A program made the translations under genes and the position numbers. Positions 1 through 8,044 of a DNA stretch of 64,000 nt are shown here, piece after piece (position 1 is the first letter of the stretch; each line of letters opens with the position of its first letter). The DNA comes from RYN-230 sp963711705 (GTDB taxonomy: Bacteria; Actinomycetota; Actinomycetes; Streptosporangiales; Streptosporangiaceae), in contig CAVQFM010000015.1 in NCBI GenBank assembly GCA_963711705.1, positions 425,170 to 489,169 on the forward strand. The letters run 5' to 3'. The notes beneath the pieces are model-generated. The model had not been told where the DNA came from. It was given only the letters and a program-made list of their open reading frames with translations, and ran no database searches.

Positions 1-2
1 AC

Positions 3-725
3 CGCACCCCGCTGCAGGGCTTCACCTCGATCCCGCGGCCGCTGGACGACGTGCCGCCGTTCGTGTGGCACGGCTCGATCCGCACGCCCGAGATCGCCGA
101 GCAGGCCGCGTATTACGGGGACGGCTTCTTCGCCAACAACATCTTCTGGCCGAAGGAGCACTACCAGCGGCTGATCCGGTTCTACCGGTACCGCTACGCC
201 CACCACGGGCACGGCACCGAGAAGCAGGCGATCGTCGGCCTGGGCGGCCAGGCATACATCGCGCGGAACTCGCAGGACGCCAAGCGCGAGTTCCTCCCGT
301 ACTTCAGCGAGGCGCCGGTCTATGGGCACGGGCCGTCGATGGAGGACTTCATGAGCATGACGCCGCTGTCGGTGGGCAGCCCGCAGGAGGTCATCGACAA
401 GACCCTGACCTTCCGCGAGCACTTCGGTGACTACCAGCGCCAGCTGTTCCTGATGGACCACGCCGGCCTGCCGCTGAAGACCGTGCTCGACCAGCTTGAC
501 CTGCTCGGCGAGGAGGTCGTTCCGGTGCTGCGCAAGGAGATCGCCGCCCGGCAGGACCCGGAGACGCCCGAGGCGCCCACGCACGCCAGCCTGGTCACGG
601 CCAAGTACGGCGACCAGCCGGCCCGCCAGCCGCGCCCGAACGCGAACCGCGGCGACAACGTCACCGGTGCGTCCCCCTACCAGGACACCGCCGCCGGGTT
701 CGAGGCGGAGTACCCGGACCTGTGA
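3..725 (+). CDS. LLM class flavin-dependent oxidoreductase, 3' part
   Basis: The frame is open from the left edge, so the N-terminal part lies outside the window; about 240 residues are visible. The residues belong to the C-terminal half of a luciferase-like monooxygenase (bacterial luciferase TIM-barrel superfamily), which uses reduced FMN or F420 to oxidise an unknown substrate in the cytoplasm. The tail after about residue 180 is rich in proline and asparagine and looks disordered. The gene abuts a MarR regulator (TGATG junction) and then an FMN reductase. This gene order matches the CE1758/CE1759 family pair, in which the reductase feeds reduced flavin to the monooxygenase. The family assignment is good; the substrate is unknown. 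Confidence 0.8.
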   Translation, partial: RTPLQGFTSIPRPLDDVPPFVWHGSIRTPEIAEQAAYYGDGFFANNIFWPKEHYQRLIRFYRYRYAHHGHGTEKQAIVGLGGQAYIARNSQDAKREFLPYFSEAPVYGHGPSMEDFMSMTPLSVGSPQEVIDKTLTFREHFGDYQRQLFLMDHAGLPLKTVLDQLDLLGEEVVPVLRKEIAARQDPETPEAPTHASLVTAKYGDQPARQPRPNANRGDNVTGASPYQDTAAGFEAEYPDL

Positions 726-1207
726 TGCTCGCCGAGAGAAGCCTGGCCAACGACGCGTGGGAGGCACTGCTGTCCGCGCACGCAGTGCTGATGAAGCAGT
801 TCGCGGCCGAGGACGTCTGGGCGGACGTCTCCATGCGGGAGTACGACGTCCTCTACACGCTGTCCAAGTGCCCCGGCCCGGTGCGCATCAGCGAACTGAA
901 CCGGCACGTCCTGCTCAGCCAGCCGGCCCTGTCCCGCATGGTGGACCGGCTGGCCGACCGGGGCTTCCTCGAACGGCAAACCGATCCCGCTGACGGGCGC
1001 GGCGTGCGGCTGTCGCTCACCGACGCGGGCCGGGCCATGCAGCGCCAGGTCGGGCGGCAGCACGCCCGCAGCGTGGCCCGCGCCCTGACGGCCGCGCTGG
1101 ACCCCGGCGAACTCAGCGAGCTGGAAACGATCTGCCAGAAACTGGCCAGCCAGCCGGTCACCGCCAGCATGGCCACCGCCAACCAGAGTGAGGACACGCG
1201 CCCATGA
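725..1207 (+). CDS. MarR family transcriptional regulator
   Basis: A 160-residue winged-helix regulator. The recognition-helix region reads LLSQPALSRMVDRL, followed by the wing motif DPADGRG and LTDAGR, as in classic MarR proteins. I place the start at ATG 725, overlapping the stop of the upstream monooxygenase by one base; a GTG three bases earlier is also in frame. It sits between the flavin monooxygenase and the FMN reductase with overlapping ends on both sides, so the three genes form one transcript. It probably represses this operon in response to a small aromatic or oxidant ligand (inference). Confidence 0.85.
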   Translation: MLAERSLANDAWEALLSAHAVLMKQFAAEDVWADVSMREYDVLYTLSKCPGPVRISELNRHVLLSQPALSRMVDRLADRGFLERQTDPADGRGVRLSLTDAGRAMQRQVGRQHARSVARALTAALDPGELSELETICQKLASQPVTASMATANQSEDTRP

Positions 1208-1887
1208 GCACCCCCCAGGAACAGGAAGCATTCCGGCTCGTGGTGGTCAGCGCCGGCACCAGCGACCCTTCCTCGACCCGGCTGCTGGCCGACCGCACCG
1301 CGCAGCGGGTCACCGAACTGGCCGCCACCCGTGGGCACACGGTGACGGTCAGCGCCGTCGACCTGCGCGAGATCTCCACCGACATCACCACCGCACTGGT
1401 GTCCCAGCTGGTCACGGCCAAGCTGCAGAAGGTCATCACCGCCCTCGGCGAAGCCGACGGCATCATCGCCGCCGCGCCGGTGTACAAGGCCGGCCCGAGC
1501 GGCCTGTTCACCTCGTTCTTCGACGTCCTGGACAACGACCTGCTGATCGGCAAGCCCGCCGTGCTCGCGGCCACCGCCGGCACGGCCCGGCACGCCCTGG
1601 TCGCCGACGACCAGATGCGCCCGATGTTCGCCTACCTGCGCACGATGACCGCGCCCACCTCGCTGTTCGCCGCGCCGGAAGACTGGAGCGACCCGGCGCT
1701 GAACAAGCGCATCGACCGGGCCGCGGTCGAGCTCGTGCTGCTGATGGAAAGCGGCTTCGCCCGCAAGATCAAGGACGAGTCCTGGCAGAGCTACCAGCAC
1801 GAGTACGGCAGCGCGGGCGGGACCGAGGTCGCCATCGACCTCGACACCGACCTCATGCGGCTGGCGACCGGAGGCTCCGCCGGCTAA
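1204..1887 (+). CDS. NAD(P)H-dependent FMN reductase (CE1759-like)
   Basis: A 227-residue flavodoxin-fold reductase. The N-terminal strand VVVSAGTSDPSSTRLLADR provides the phosphate-binding loop for FMN, and AAPVYKAGPSGLFTSFFD (about residue 97 on) is the conserved second flavin loop of NADPH-dependent FMN reductases. The start overlaps the MarR stop by four bases (ATGA). Its likely job is to supply reduced FMN to the luciferase-like monooxygenase two genes upstream. Length is slightly above the usual 180-200 residues of the family and matches the CE1759 subgroup. Confidence 0.85.
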   Translation: MSTPQEQEAFRLVVVSAGTSDPSSTRLLADRTAQRVTELAATRGHTVTVSAVDLREISTDITTALVSQLVTAKLQKVITALGEADGIIAAAPVYKAGPSGLFTSFFDVLDNDLLIGKPAVLAATAGTARHALVADDQMRPMFAYLRTMTAPTSLFAAPEDWSDPALNKRIDRAAVELVLLMESGFARKIKDESWQSYQHEYGSAGGTEVAIDLDTDLMRLATGGSAG

Positions 1888-2006
1888 CGCGGTCAGCTGT
1901 CGCGCCGCCGGATCTTGCCGCCATGCTGCCACTTCGGGCCCTGCCGGGCAGCGGAGGCCTTCCGGGTCCCGGACAGCTGTCTGCCCCTGGCGCTACGTTG
2001 GCGGAC

Positions 2007-2378
2007 ATGGACTGGAAGATTGAACTCGTAGCCATACCAGTGACGGATGTGGACCGGGCCAAGGCGTTCTACGTGGACCAGGTCGGCTTCCACCCTGACC
2101 ACGATTATCAGGTGAATGAGCAGCTGCGGTTCGTGCAGCTGACTCCGCCTGGATCGGCGTGCTCGATCGTGCTGGGCACCGGGATCACCGAGATGCCGCC
2201 CGGGTCACAGAAGGGCGTGCAGATGGTCGTCGCGGACGCTGAGGCCGCCCGGCGGCAGCTCATCGAGCATGGCGTGGATGCCAGCGACGTTGACGTTCAG
2301 CCGTGGGGCTCGTTCGTCAGGTTCAGCGACCCGGATGGCAACACCTGGGCGCTCCAGCAGCCGCCGGCGTGGCAGTAG
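2007..2378 (+). CDS. VOC family (glyoxalase-fold) protein
   Basis: A 123-residue single-module vicinal-oxygen-chelate protein. It opens with KIELVAIPVTDVDRAKAFY and closes with FVRFSDPDGNTWALQQ, the two hallmark stretches of the fold. The Glu/His metal ligands are only partly recognisable, so a lyase, dioxygenase or resistance role cannot be told apart. The start is ATG 2007; a longer frame upstream lies in the FMN reductase region and has no coding character. It stands alone, 119 bp after the flavin operon, on the same strand. Confidence 0.8.
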   Translation: MDWKIELVAIPVTDVDRAKAFYVDQVGFHPDHDYQVNEQLRFVQLTPPGSACSIVLGTGITEMPPGSQKGVQMVVADAEAARRQLIEHGVDASDVDVQPWGSFVRFSDPDGNTWALQQPPAWQ

Positions 2379-2418
2379 CGCTGCGTCAGGCTTGATCTCA
2401 CGAGGAGGCCCGGCTGCG

Positions 2419-2855
2419 GTGGTTGACGTGATGGGGCCCGGTGAGGGCCATGCGCAGTACACCGCGCGCGGCAGCGTCATGTACTTCAAGGCCCTGGCCG
2501 AACTGGACGACGGCGACCTGTCGCTGATGGAGCGCACGCTGCCACCGGGTGGCCGCCGCCCGCCGCCGCACCAGCACACCAACTGCTCGGAGGCCTATTT
2601 CGTGCTCGATGGCCTGGTCTCGGTCACCGTTGCGGACCAGGAGATGGAGGTCGGCCCCGAGGGGTTCGTGCTGGTGCCCCGGGGCACCGTGCACACCTTC
2701 GGCAACGCGGCCGGCCCGCCCGGCTGCTGGTGATCCACGCACCGGCCATGGACGCCTATTTCGCCGCGCTGCACGAACTGTGGCACCGGGACGAGCCGCC
2801 CACGGCCGAGGAAGAGCGGGCCCTGATGGCCCGGTTCGGTATGGAGCGGGCCTGA
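2419..2855 (+). pseudogene. Cupin domain protein, one frameshift
   Basis: A small cupin. The first frame, starting at GTG 2419 ten bases after AGGAGG (2403-2408), gives the metal-binding motif HQHTNCSEAYFVLDG and the second motif GFVLVPRGTVHTF, then stops at 2733 shortly after NAAGPP. The continuation LLVIHAPAMDAYFAAL to the end GMERA and stop at 2853-2855 lies in another frame. A single-base indel near 2716-2730, in a GC-rich run, therefore splits an otherwise normal gene of about 145 residues. Sequencing error and genuine decay cannot be separated here. Substrate unknown. Confidence 0.7.
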
Positions 2856-2878
2856 CCGGCGGGCAGTTGTGCACCCGG

Positions 2879-3289
2879 TCAGGCCGGGCCGGCCAGCGGG
2901 CCCAGGACGCAGAACTCGTTGCCTTCCGGGTCGGCCAGCACCGCCCACGGCTGGCTGCCCTGGCCCACGTCGGCCCGCCGGGCGCCCAGGGCGACGAGCC
3001 GGGCCACCTCCGCCTCGATCGAGCCGTCAGCCGGCCTGACGTCCAGGTGCAGGCGGTTCTTGACCGCCTTGCCTTCCGGCACGGTCACGAACACGAGCGC
3101 CGGGACTACCGGGGCCTGGCGTACCTGCTCGGCCAGATCAGCTGGTTCCCGCGGCCACGCGGCGATCTCCACCTGCCCGTGCGCGGTCCGCACCACGTGA
3201 TAGCCCAGCACAGCGGCCCAGAACGCGGCCTGGGCAACCGGGTCCTGGCAGTCGACAACGATCTCGGTGAGCCTGCTTCCCATGACCAT
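2879..3289 (-). CDS. VOC family protein (Glyoxalase_6-like)
   Basis: A 136-residue glyoxalase-like protein. The pattern VVDCQDPVAQAAFWAAVLGY near the N-terminus, the central NRLHLDVRPADG and the terminal WAVLADPEGNEFCVLGP are typical of the actinobacterial Glyoxalase_6 group. ATG 3289 and ATG 3283 are both possible starts. It converges with the frameshifted cupin gene. The 207 bp upstream, to 3497, contain no gene I can recognise. Confidence 0.85.
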   Translation of the reverse strand: MVMGSRLTEIVVDCQDPVAQAAFWAAVLGYHVVRTAHGQVEIAAWPREPADLAEQVRQAPVVPALVFVTVPEGKAVKNRLHLDVRPADGSIEAEVARLVALGARRADVGQGSQPWAVLADPEGNEFCVLGPLAGPA

Positions 3290-3496
3290 TCTTGGCGGCC
3301 TCCCACGATCGAGGAGTTGCCATCTTCCCGTGAAATGCCGATGCCAGAGTCACCGGCTCCGGCTCGTTACCCTGGAGGTACTACCAGAGGAGGTCAAGCC
3401 CGTCGTGCACACCCACTGGCGGCGGCGCCACTTCCCGCCTGAGCCGAAGAGCGCGGCTGCGCCATGGCCACCACCGGGCCCGCCGCGGTGGTGGGG

Positions 3497-4774
3497 TCAC
3501 CAGGCCTCAGCCGTCTCGCGGTGGGCGAACCCGGACGGCGGGAGCGGGATCAGCCGTCCCGCGTGCAGCCAGCCGTTGAACTCGTTCGTGCAGTGGAGGT
3601 TGCAGATGCCGCCGTTGAGGATCAGGTTGCGCCCGGTGGCGTCGGCGCTCATCGCCAGCGGGTCGGCCATCGGGCCGCTCACTTCGCTGGTGTCGCCGAG
3701 ATGCCGCCGGTAGAGCACGCTGAGCTGGCGCCCGGTCGTGACCGAGATCTGCTCCACGGACAGATCCGCCGGGAAGGTCCCGCTGATCTGCGGGTTGCCG
3801 ATGGCCCGGCCGTGCAGCACCATCGCTGTGATCGTCGAGCCGTCCGGGCTGATCAGCGCCTGGGCGAGGAACGGGATGCGCGGCGACTGCCGGAGCAGCA
3901 GGCGGCCCCGCAGGATGCTGCCGCCGGTGTGGCCAGCTGGCTCGATGGCCCGCAGCTGCGCCTGGCGCTGCCCGGCCGGGCACAGCTCGCCACCGGGATT
4001 TGGCGCGGTCGGGCACCACTCGCCGAGCACGGCCAGCTGACGGCTGTCGGCCGTCCAGGACAGGCTGGCCACCCGGAAGTACCGGGCACCGCCTGGCGAT
4101 CCGCCCCGCCAGAGGCTCTGCGCGCCAGTGGCGGTGTGGATGACGATGAGCTGGTCGGACCGCTCAGGGCCGTACAACTGACCGCGGTAGCGGTGATCGC
4201 GCTGGTAGTAGGCCCCGACAGCCAGCAGTGACCCGTCGGGCGAGGCCGCCAGCGCGTCCGCCGCCCACCCCGGGCGCAGCACGCCGCCGGGTACCCGGGC
4301 GAAGCCGGTGACCTGCCCGGCCGGGGTGAGCCGGAACCGGTAGATCTGCTCGCCCGCCGCGCCGCGGCGGAACGCGGCGATGTAGAACGTGCCATTGCCC
4401 GCCGTGGCCAGCGCGGGAGACACGCTCCCCGCGGCCTGGAGCGAGGGAACCGGGACGACCGCGACGGCCTTGCCGGTGGCGGTCGACCGGACCGTGGTCT
4501 GCCAGCTGCCGATGTCGGTGGCCAGGTAGAACCGGTGCGGGGCAGCGGGGAGATGACCCGGCCCGGCGGGCTGGTGCGTCCCGAACAGCCCGTTCGACAC
4601 CGACACGACCAGGCCGATCACCAGCACCACGGCCGCGGCCGCAGCTGCGGGTGCGGCCCAGGCCGCCTGGTACCACCGGCGCTGCCGCACGGCCAGCGGG
4701 CGCAGCTCCGCTTCGCGGACGGTGCCGGCCGCGGCGCTCATCGCGTCGGTCAGCCGGTCCTGGATGCTGGTCAT
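3497..4774 (-). CDS. Membrane-anchored beta-propeller protein, probable anti-sigma partner
   Basis: A 425-residue protein with a short cytoplasmic N-terminus (about 1-35), one membrane helix rich in Ala and Val (about 36-62), and a large extracytoplasmic domain. That domain carries repeated blocks such as ALAASPDGSLLAVGAYY and ALISPDGSTITAMV, which point to a WD40/TolB-like propeller. Four cysteines cluster near EWCPTAPNPGGELCP and GGICNLHC. The start overlaps the stop of the upstream sigma factor gene (ATGA at 4771-4774). This order is typical of a SigE-type sigma factor with its membrane-bound regulator. The anti-sigma role is inferred from position. Confidence 0.75.
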   Translation of the reverse strand: MTSIQDRLTDAMSAAAGTVREAELRPLAVRQRRWYQAAWAAPAAAAAAVVLVIGLVVSVSNGLFGTHQPAGPGHLPAAPHRFYLATDIGSWQTTVRSTATGKAVAVVPVPSLQAAGSVSPALATAGNGTFYIAAFRRGAAGEQIYRFRLTPAGQVTGFARVPGGVLRPGWAADALAASPDGSLLAVGAYYQRDHRYRGQLYGPERSDQLIVIHTATGAQSLWRGGSPGGARYFRVASLSWTADSRQLAVLGEWCPTAPNPGGELCPAGQRQAQLRAIEPAGHTGGSILRGRLLLRQSPRIPFLAQALISPDGSTITAMVLHGRAIGNPQISGTFPADLSVEQISVTTGRQLSVLYRRHLGDTSEVSGPMADPLAMSADATGRNLILNGGICNLHCTNEFNGWLHAGRLIPLPPSGFAHRETAEAW

Positions 4775-5280
4775 CGTTCCTCCCCCAGCCGGCTGGCCAG
4801 CGTGCCGAGCCCGCGTGCGGCGGCAGATTTCACCGAGCCCTGGCTGATGCCCAGCGTGGCCGCGACCTCGGCCACGGGCAGGTTCAGGTAGAACCGGAGC
4901 ACCAGCACCTCACGGCGGCGGCTGGGCAGTGCCGCCAGCGCGGCCAGCACGCGTCGCCGGTCCTCGGCGAGGATCGCGGTGTCTTCGGCGGACTCCTGCG
5001 TGTCGCGCCACGGCGCGCCGCGGGTGGTCATGACCCGGCGGGTGAGCGTGCGCCGCCGCAGCACGCTGCGGCAGCCGTTCACCACCGCCGTCCGGATGTA
5101 GGCCATGGCCCGGTCGTGTTCCAGGTCCGGGCGGCGGGCACAGAGCCGGGTGAACACGTCCTGCACCACGTCCTCCGCGCAGGCCCGGTCGCCGACCAGG
5201 AGCAGCGCCAGCCGGACCAGGTCCGCATGGTGCTGCCGGAAGATCAGCGTGACGTCGTGCCACTCGCCGCCGGGTGCGAC
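4771..5280 (-). CDS. SigE-type ECF RNA polymerase sigma factor
   Basis: Region 2 is seen in FRQHHADLVRLALLLVGD and AEDVVQDVFTRL, and region 4 in LAALPSRRREVLVLRFYLNL with the helix-turn-helix VAATLGISQGSVKSAAARG. The size and sequence fit the actinobacterial SigE family of about 165-175 residues. The conserved part begins near 5262, but the frame upstream to the stop at 5368 has no ATG, GTG or TTG. The only close start in frame is the internal GTG 5169, which would delete region 2. A rare start codon or an indel in the GC-only run 5299-5335 must be assumed, so the 5' boundary given here is approximate. It is co-transcribed with the membrane partner at 3497-4774. Confidence 0.75.
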   Translation of the reverse strand, partial: VAPGGEWHDVTLIFRQHHADLVRLALLLVGDRACAEDVVQDVFTRLCARRPDLEHDRAMAYIRTAVVNGCRSVLRRRTLTRRVMTTRGAPWRDTQESAEDTAILAEDRRRVLAALAALPSRRREVLVLRFYLNLPVAEVAATLGISQGSVKSAAARGLGTLASRLGEER

Positions 5281-5438
5281 TTCGGCCGGCCCGGCTCCGC
5301 GCGCCGCGCCGGGCCCCGGGCCGGGGCCGGCTGAGGGGGCGCACCGGACAGTTCGTAGTCCACGTCTCTAGTACGCACCACCGGCGGATCGGTTGCCCAG
5401 TGCGCCCGCCGGATTGCCGGACCAGTACTGGACGGAGG

Positions 5439-5918
5439 TCAGGACCGTGGCCGCTGCTTGATCCCGGCGGCGAGCAGGTCCACGACCTCAGCGATGCGCG
5501 CGGCCCGCAGGCCGGGCCGGCGGGCCGTCGCGTCGATCCAGCGGAGGTAGGCCTTGCGGTAGAACTGGGCCAGCGTGTCGAAGAACGCCGCCGCGGCTGG
5601 GTTGGCGTCCAGCGCGGCGGCGATGTCGTCGGCCAGGTCGGCGCGCTGCGGGCCCTCGGGTGCCAGTTCCACCTGCACCTCGCCGCCGGGTGCGGCGCCC
5701 GCGTCGCGCAGCCACATCGGGGTCAGGGTGAACACCCACCCGCGGCCGGCCGGCGTCACCCGGCCGCGGACCCGGCAGCCGTTGATCTGGCCGGTGACGG
5801 GATGGTCGGCTTTGGCCCCCCACACCTGATCCGGGTCGAATGGGATCGCGATCACCGCCCGGTCACCGGGACCAGCGGCGAGGTGGGCGCTGAACCGCTG
5901 AACGCGCCTGGCTGTCAT
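5439..5918 (-). CDS. DUF1905 / YdeI-OmpD-associated domain protein
   Basis: A 159-residue two-domain protein. The first 95 residues are the DUF1905 beta-barrel (FSAHLAAGPGDRAVIAIPF to LTPMWLRDAGAAPG). The C-terminal third, FFDTLAQFYRKAYLRWIDA to GLRAARIAEVVDLLAAG, is the YdeI/OmpD-associated helix pair linked in other bacteria to bacteriocin protection or stress. ATG 5918 is preferred over 5945 because it clears the stop of the upstream methyltransferase at 5926 by seven bases. The two genes are probably co-transcribed. Biochemical activity is unknown. Confidence 0.8.
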   Translation of the reverse strand: MTARRVQRFSAHLAAGPGDRAVIAIPFDPDQVWGAKADHPVTGQINGCRVRGRVTPAGRGWVFTLTPMWLRDAGAAPGGEVQVELAPEGPQRADLADDIAAALDANPAAAAFFDTLAQFYRKAYLRWIDATARRPGLRAARIAEVVDLLAAGIKQRPRS

Positions 5919-5925
5919 CGGCCGG

Positions 5926-6558
5926 TCAGCCGCGGCGGCGGGCACGCAGGACCGTGTCGTGGATGGTCACCGAGTGCCCGTCGGGGTCGGTGGCCTGGCG
6001 CGGGGCGGCGGTGTCGGTGACCACCTCCCAGGCGTGCGGGTCGAGCAGCGCGACGATGTCCTCGCCGGTGAAGAACCGCTCGGGCAGGGGCGGCCGGGGC
6101 ATCGTGGTGTGCAGGTCGGAGGGGTGATGCCCGACGATGAGCAGGGTGCCGCCGGGAGTCACCGAGGCGGCCAGGCGGCGGAACAGATCCGCGCGCAGCG
6201 GGTCGGGCAGATGCAGGTACTGGGCTGACACCAGGTCGTAGCGGGCCGGGCCGGGATCCCAGCGCAGCAGGTCGGCGTGCACCCAGTCGATACGCCCGGC
6301 GATCCCGTCACCGGCCTGCGCGGCGTGGCCCGCCGCGCGCTGCAGCGCGACCGTGGACACGTCCACCCCGGTGACCTGCCAGCCACGCCCGGCCAGCCAG
6401 ATCGCGTCCGCGCCTTCCCCGCAGCCCACGTCCAGTGCCGTGCCGGGGGAGAGCTCGGCGGCCTCCCCGACCAGGTGGACGTTGGGTTTGCCGCTCCACA
6501 GCGAGCTCTGCGAGCGGTACCGCTCATCCCAGAACGCCTGGTCGAACGGATCGGTCAC
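5926..6558 (-). CDS. Class I SAM-dependent methyltransferase
   Basis: A 210-residue Rossmann-fold methyltransferase. Motif I is TALDVGCGEGADAIWLAGRG (about residues 40-59), followed by the acidic VTGVDVS, then LVSAQYLHLP and the post-motif GGTLLIVGHHP. The N-terminal FDQAFWDERYRSQSSLWSG resembles thiopurine/tellurite-resistance-type methyltransferases, so small-molecule or metalloid detoxification is plausible but not proven. It lies between the DUF1905 gene downstream and a DinB gene upstream, all on the minus strand with short gaps. Confidence 0.85.
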   Translation of the reverse strand: MTDPFDQAFWDERYRSQSSLWSGKPNVHLVGEAAELSPGTALDVGCGEGADAIWLAGRGWQVTGVDVSTVALQRAAGHAAQAGDGIAGRIDWVHADLLRWDPGPARYDLVSAQYLHLPDPLRADLFRRLAASVTPGGTLLIVGHHPSDLHTTMPRPPLPERFFTGEDIVALLDPHAWEVVTDTAAPRQATDPDGHSVTIHDTVLRARRRG

Positions 6559-6577
6559 GGCAGCGCCCCTTCCAGCG

Positions 6578-7132
6578 TCAGCGGTTCACATAGAGGTCGC
6601 GCAGCAGGGCGATCTCCGCGCCATGATGCAGCGCCTCCCGGTTGATGTGCAGCACCAGCGCGGCCATCGGGTACTCGGCGAACGGTCCCTCGGCCGGGCC
6701 GCACGGCCGGGCCATCCCGTCCGCGCCGAGGCCCCGGGCGCCCGTGCTCCAGGCGTCGTAGGCGGCATCGAGCTGCTCCAGGGCCTGCGCGGCCGTGCCC
6801 GCGTAGCGGAAGGTCTGGTAGCCGGCGGGTGGGCCGCCGAAGTGGCTGGCCGCCCGGGCGCCGAACACGCCGACGATGAGGTGGGCCAGCCGCCACGCGA
6901 TCGTGGTCACCGGAGCCGGGGTGGGCTCGGGATATTCGAAGTCGAGGACCAAGTCACCGCCGCCTGCCGCCATCGGGGTCCGGGCCTGGTCCCGGGGCCG
7001 GAGGCTCCAGCAGTTGGCCACCGGCGCCCAGAAGTACTCCTCATCGGTCAGCCCGGCGAAGCGGGGCCGCAGGTTCTGCTGCCACTGCCAGTCCAGCTGC
7101 TCGGGCACCAGTTCCGTCCAGTCGATGTCCAT
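6578..7132 (-). CDS. DinB family protein
   Basis: A 184-residue four-helix DinB-superfamily protein, the fold of mycothiol-dependent enzymes and putative metal-dependent hydrolases. Visible marks are DWTELVPEQLDWQWQQNLRP at the start, TTIAWRLAHLIVGVFGARA in the middle (one His ligand) and LHINREALHHGAEIALLRDL at the end (paired His). It is followed after 19 bp by the methyltransferase gene and preceded by an amidohydrolase, so the set may form a small detoxification operon (inference). Confidence 0.8.
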   Translation of the reverse strand: MDIDWTELVPEQLDWQWQQNLRPRFAGLTDEEYFWAPVANCWSLRPRDQARTPMAAGGGDLVLDFEYPEPTPAPVTTIAWRLAHLIVGVFGARAASHFGGPPAGYQTFRYAGTAAQALEQLDAAYDAWSTGARGLGADGMARPCGPAEGPFAEYPMAALVLHINREALHHGAEIALLRDLYVNR

Positions 7133-7152
7133 CTCCCCAGTCTCGGCCCTGG

Positions 7153-7998
7153 TCAGCTGAGGCCGAGAATCCGGGTGGCGTTGTCATGCAGCACGGCGGG
7201 CCGCACATCGGCGGGCAGGTCCAGGCCGTCCAGCTCGTCGAGGCACCGCTCCGGGGTGAGGAACGGGTAGTCGCTGCCCCACACGAACTGTGCGGTCAGC
7301 CGGCCGCGCAGCTCCCGGATGACCTCGGCCGGGATCCGGCGCGGTGACCAGCCGGAGATGTCGATGTACACGTTGGTCTTGTGCAGCGCCATCGCGATCA
7401 GGTCCATCTGCCAGGGCCAGCCGAAGTGCGCGGCGACCACGGTCAGCCCGGGGTGGGCGGCGGCCACCGGGTCCAGCTTCAGCGGGTGCGCAAAGTCGAT
7501 CCGGATGCCCTGCCCGCCGGGCTGGCGGGCGCCGATGCCGCTGGTCCCGGTGTGGAACAGGGCCAGCAGGCCGTGCTGCTCGCATGCGGCGAAGATGGGC
7601 CAGTACACCGGGTCGTCCGGGGCGAATGCCTGCAGTGAGGGATGGAACTTCACCCCGCGCAGCCCGAGCCCGGCGATGTGAGCCACCTCGGCGATGGCCG
7701 CGTCGCCCTTGTGCGGGTTGACCGAGCCCAGCCCGGTGAACGCGTCCGGGTACTCCTGGCAGGCCGCGGCCACCGTCTCGTTCGGCACCCGCGGGCGCCC
7801 GGTCGCCGTCTCGGCGTCCCAGGCCAGCAGCACCGCCCTGGCGTCCAGCGCGCGGTACCGGTCAGCCAGCTCGGCCAGGGTCTGGCGCTGCACCGGCGAG
7901 CGGAAATACGCCTCGGCGATTTCGACGTAGCCAGCCATGCTGGTGTCCAGCCAGTCCGGGGTGGGCAGGTGCACGTGGAAGTCGATGGCGCGGGGCAC
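7153..7998 (-). CDS. Amidohydrolase family protein (ACMSD-like TIM barrel)
   Basis: A 281-residue metal-dependent hydrolase or decarboxylase. The N-terminal HxH metal pair is H8 and H10 (IDFHVHLP). GVKFHPSLQ, the barrel histidine in VVAAHFGWPW and the late aspartate in FVWGSDYPFLTP complete the amidohydrolase-2 signature. It lacks a signal peptide, so it is cytoplasmic. Substrate is unknown; relatives act on carboxylated aromatic or lactone compounds. It is separated by 20 bp from the DinB gene downstream. Confidence 0.85.
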   Translation of the reverse strand: MPRAIDFHVHLPTPDWLDTSMAGYVEIAEAYFRSPVQRQTLAELADRYRALDARAVLLAWDAETATGRPRVPNETVAAACQEYPDAFTGLGSVNPHKGDAAIAEVAHIAGLGLRGVKFHPSLQAFAPDDPVYWPIFAACEQHGLLALFHTGTSGIGARQPGGQGIRIDFAHPLKLDPVAAAHPGLTVVAAHFGWPWQMDLIAMALHKTNVYIDISGWSPRRIPAEVIRELRGRLTAQFVWGSDYPFLTPERCLDELDGLDLPADVRPAVLHDNATRILGLS

Positions 7999-8044
7999 CG
8001 GCTCATGGTAACGGCCGGGCGGTCAGCCGGTCCGGGCCGCGCGG

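Noticed and set aside
853..1932. Long minus-strand open frame opposite the MarR and FMN reductase genes
   Set aside because: It is an antisense shadow of two well-supported genes; such frames are common at this GC content and this one has no recognisable domain.
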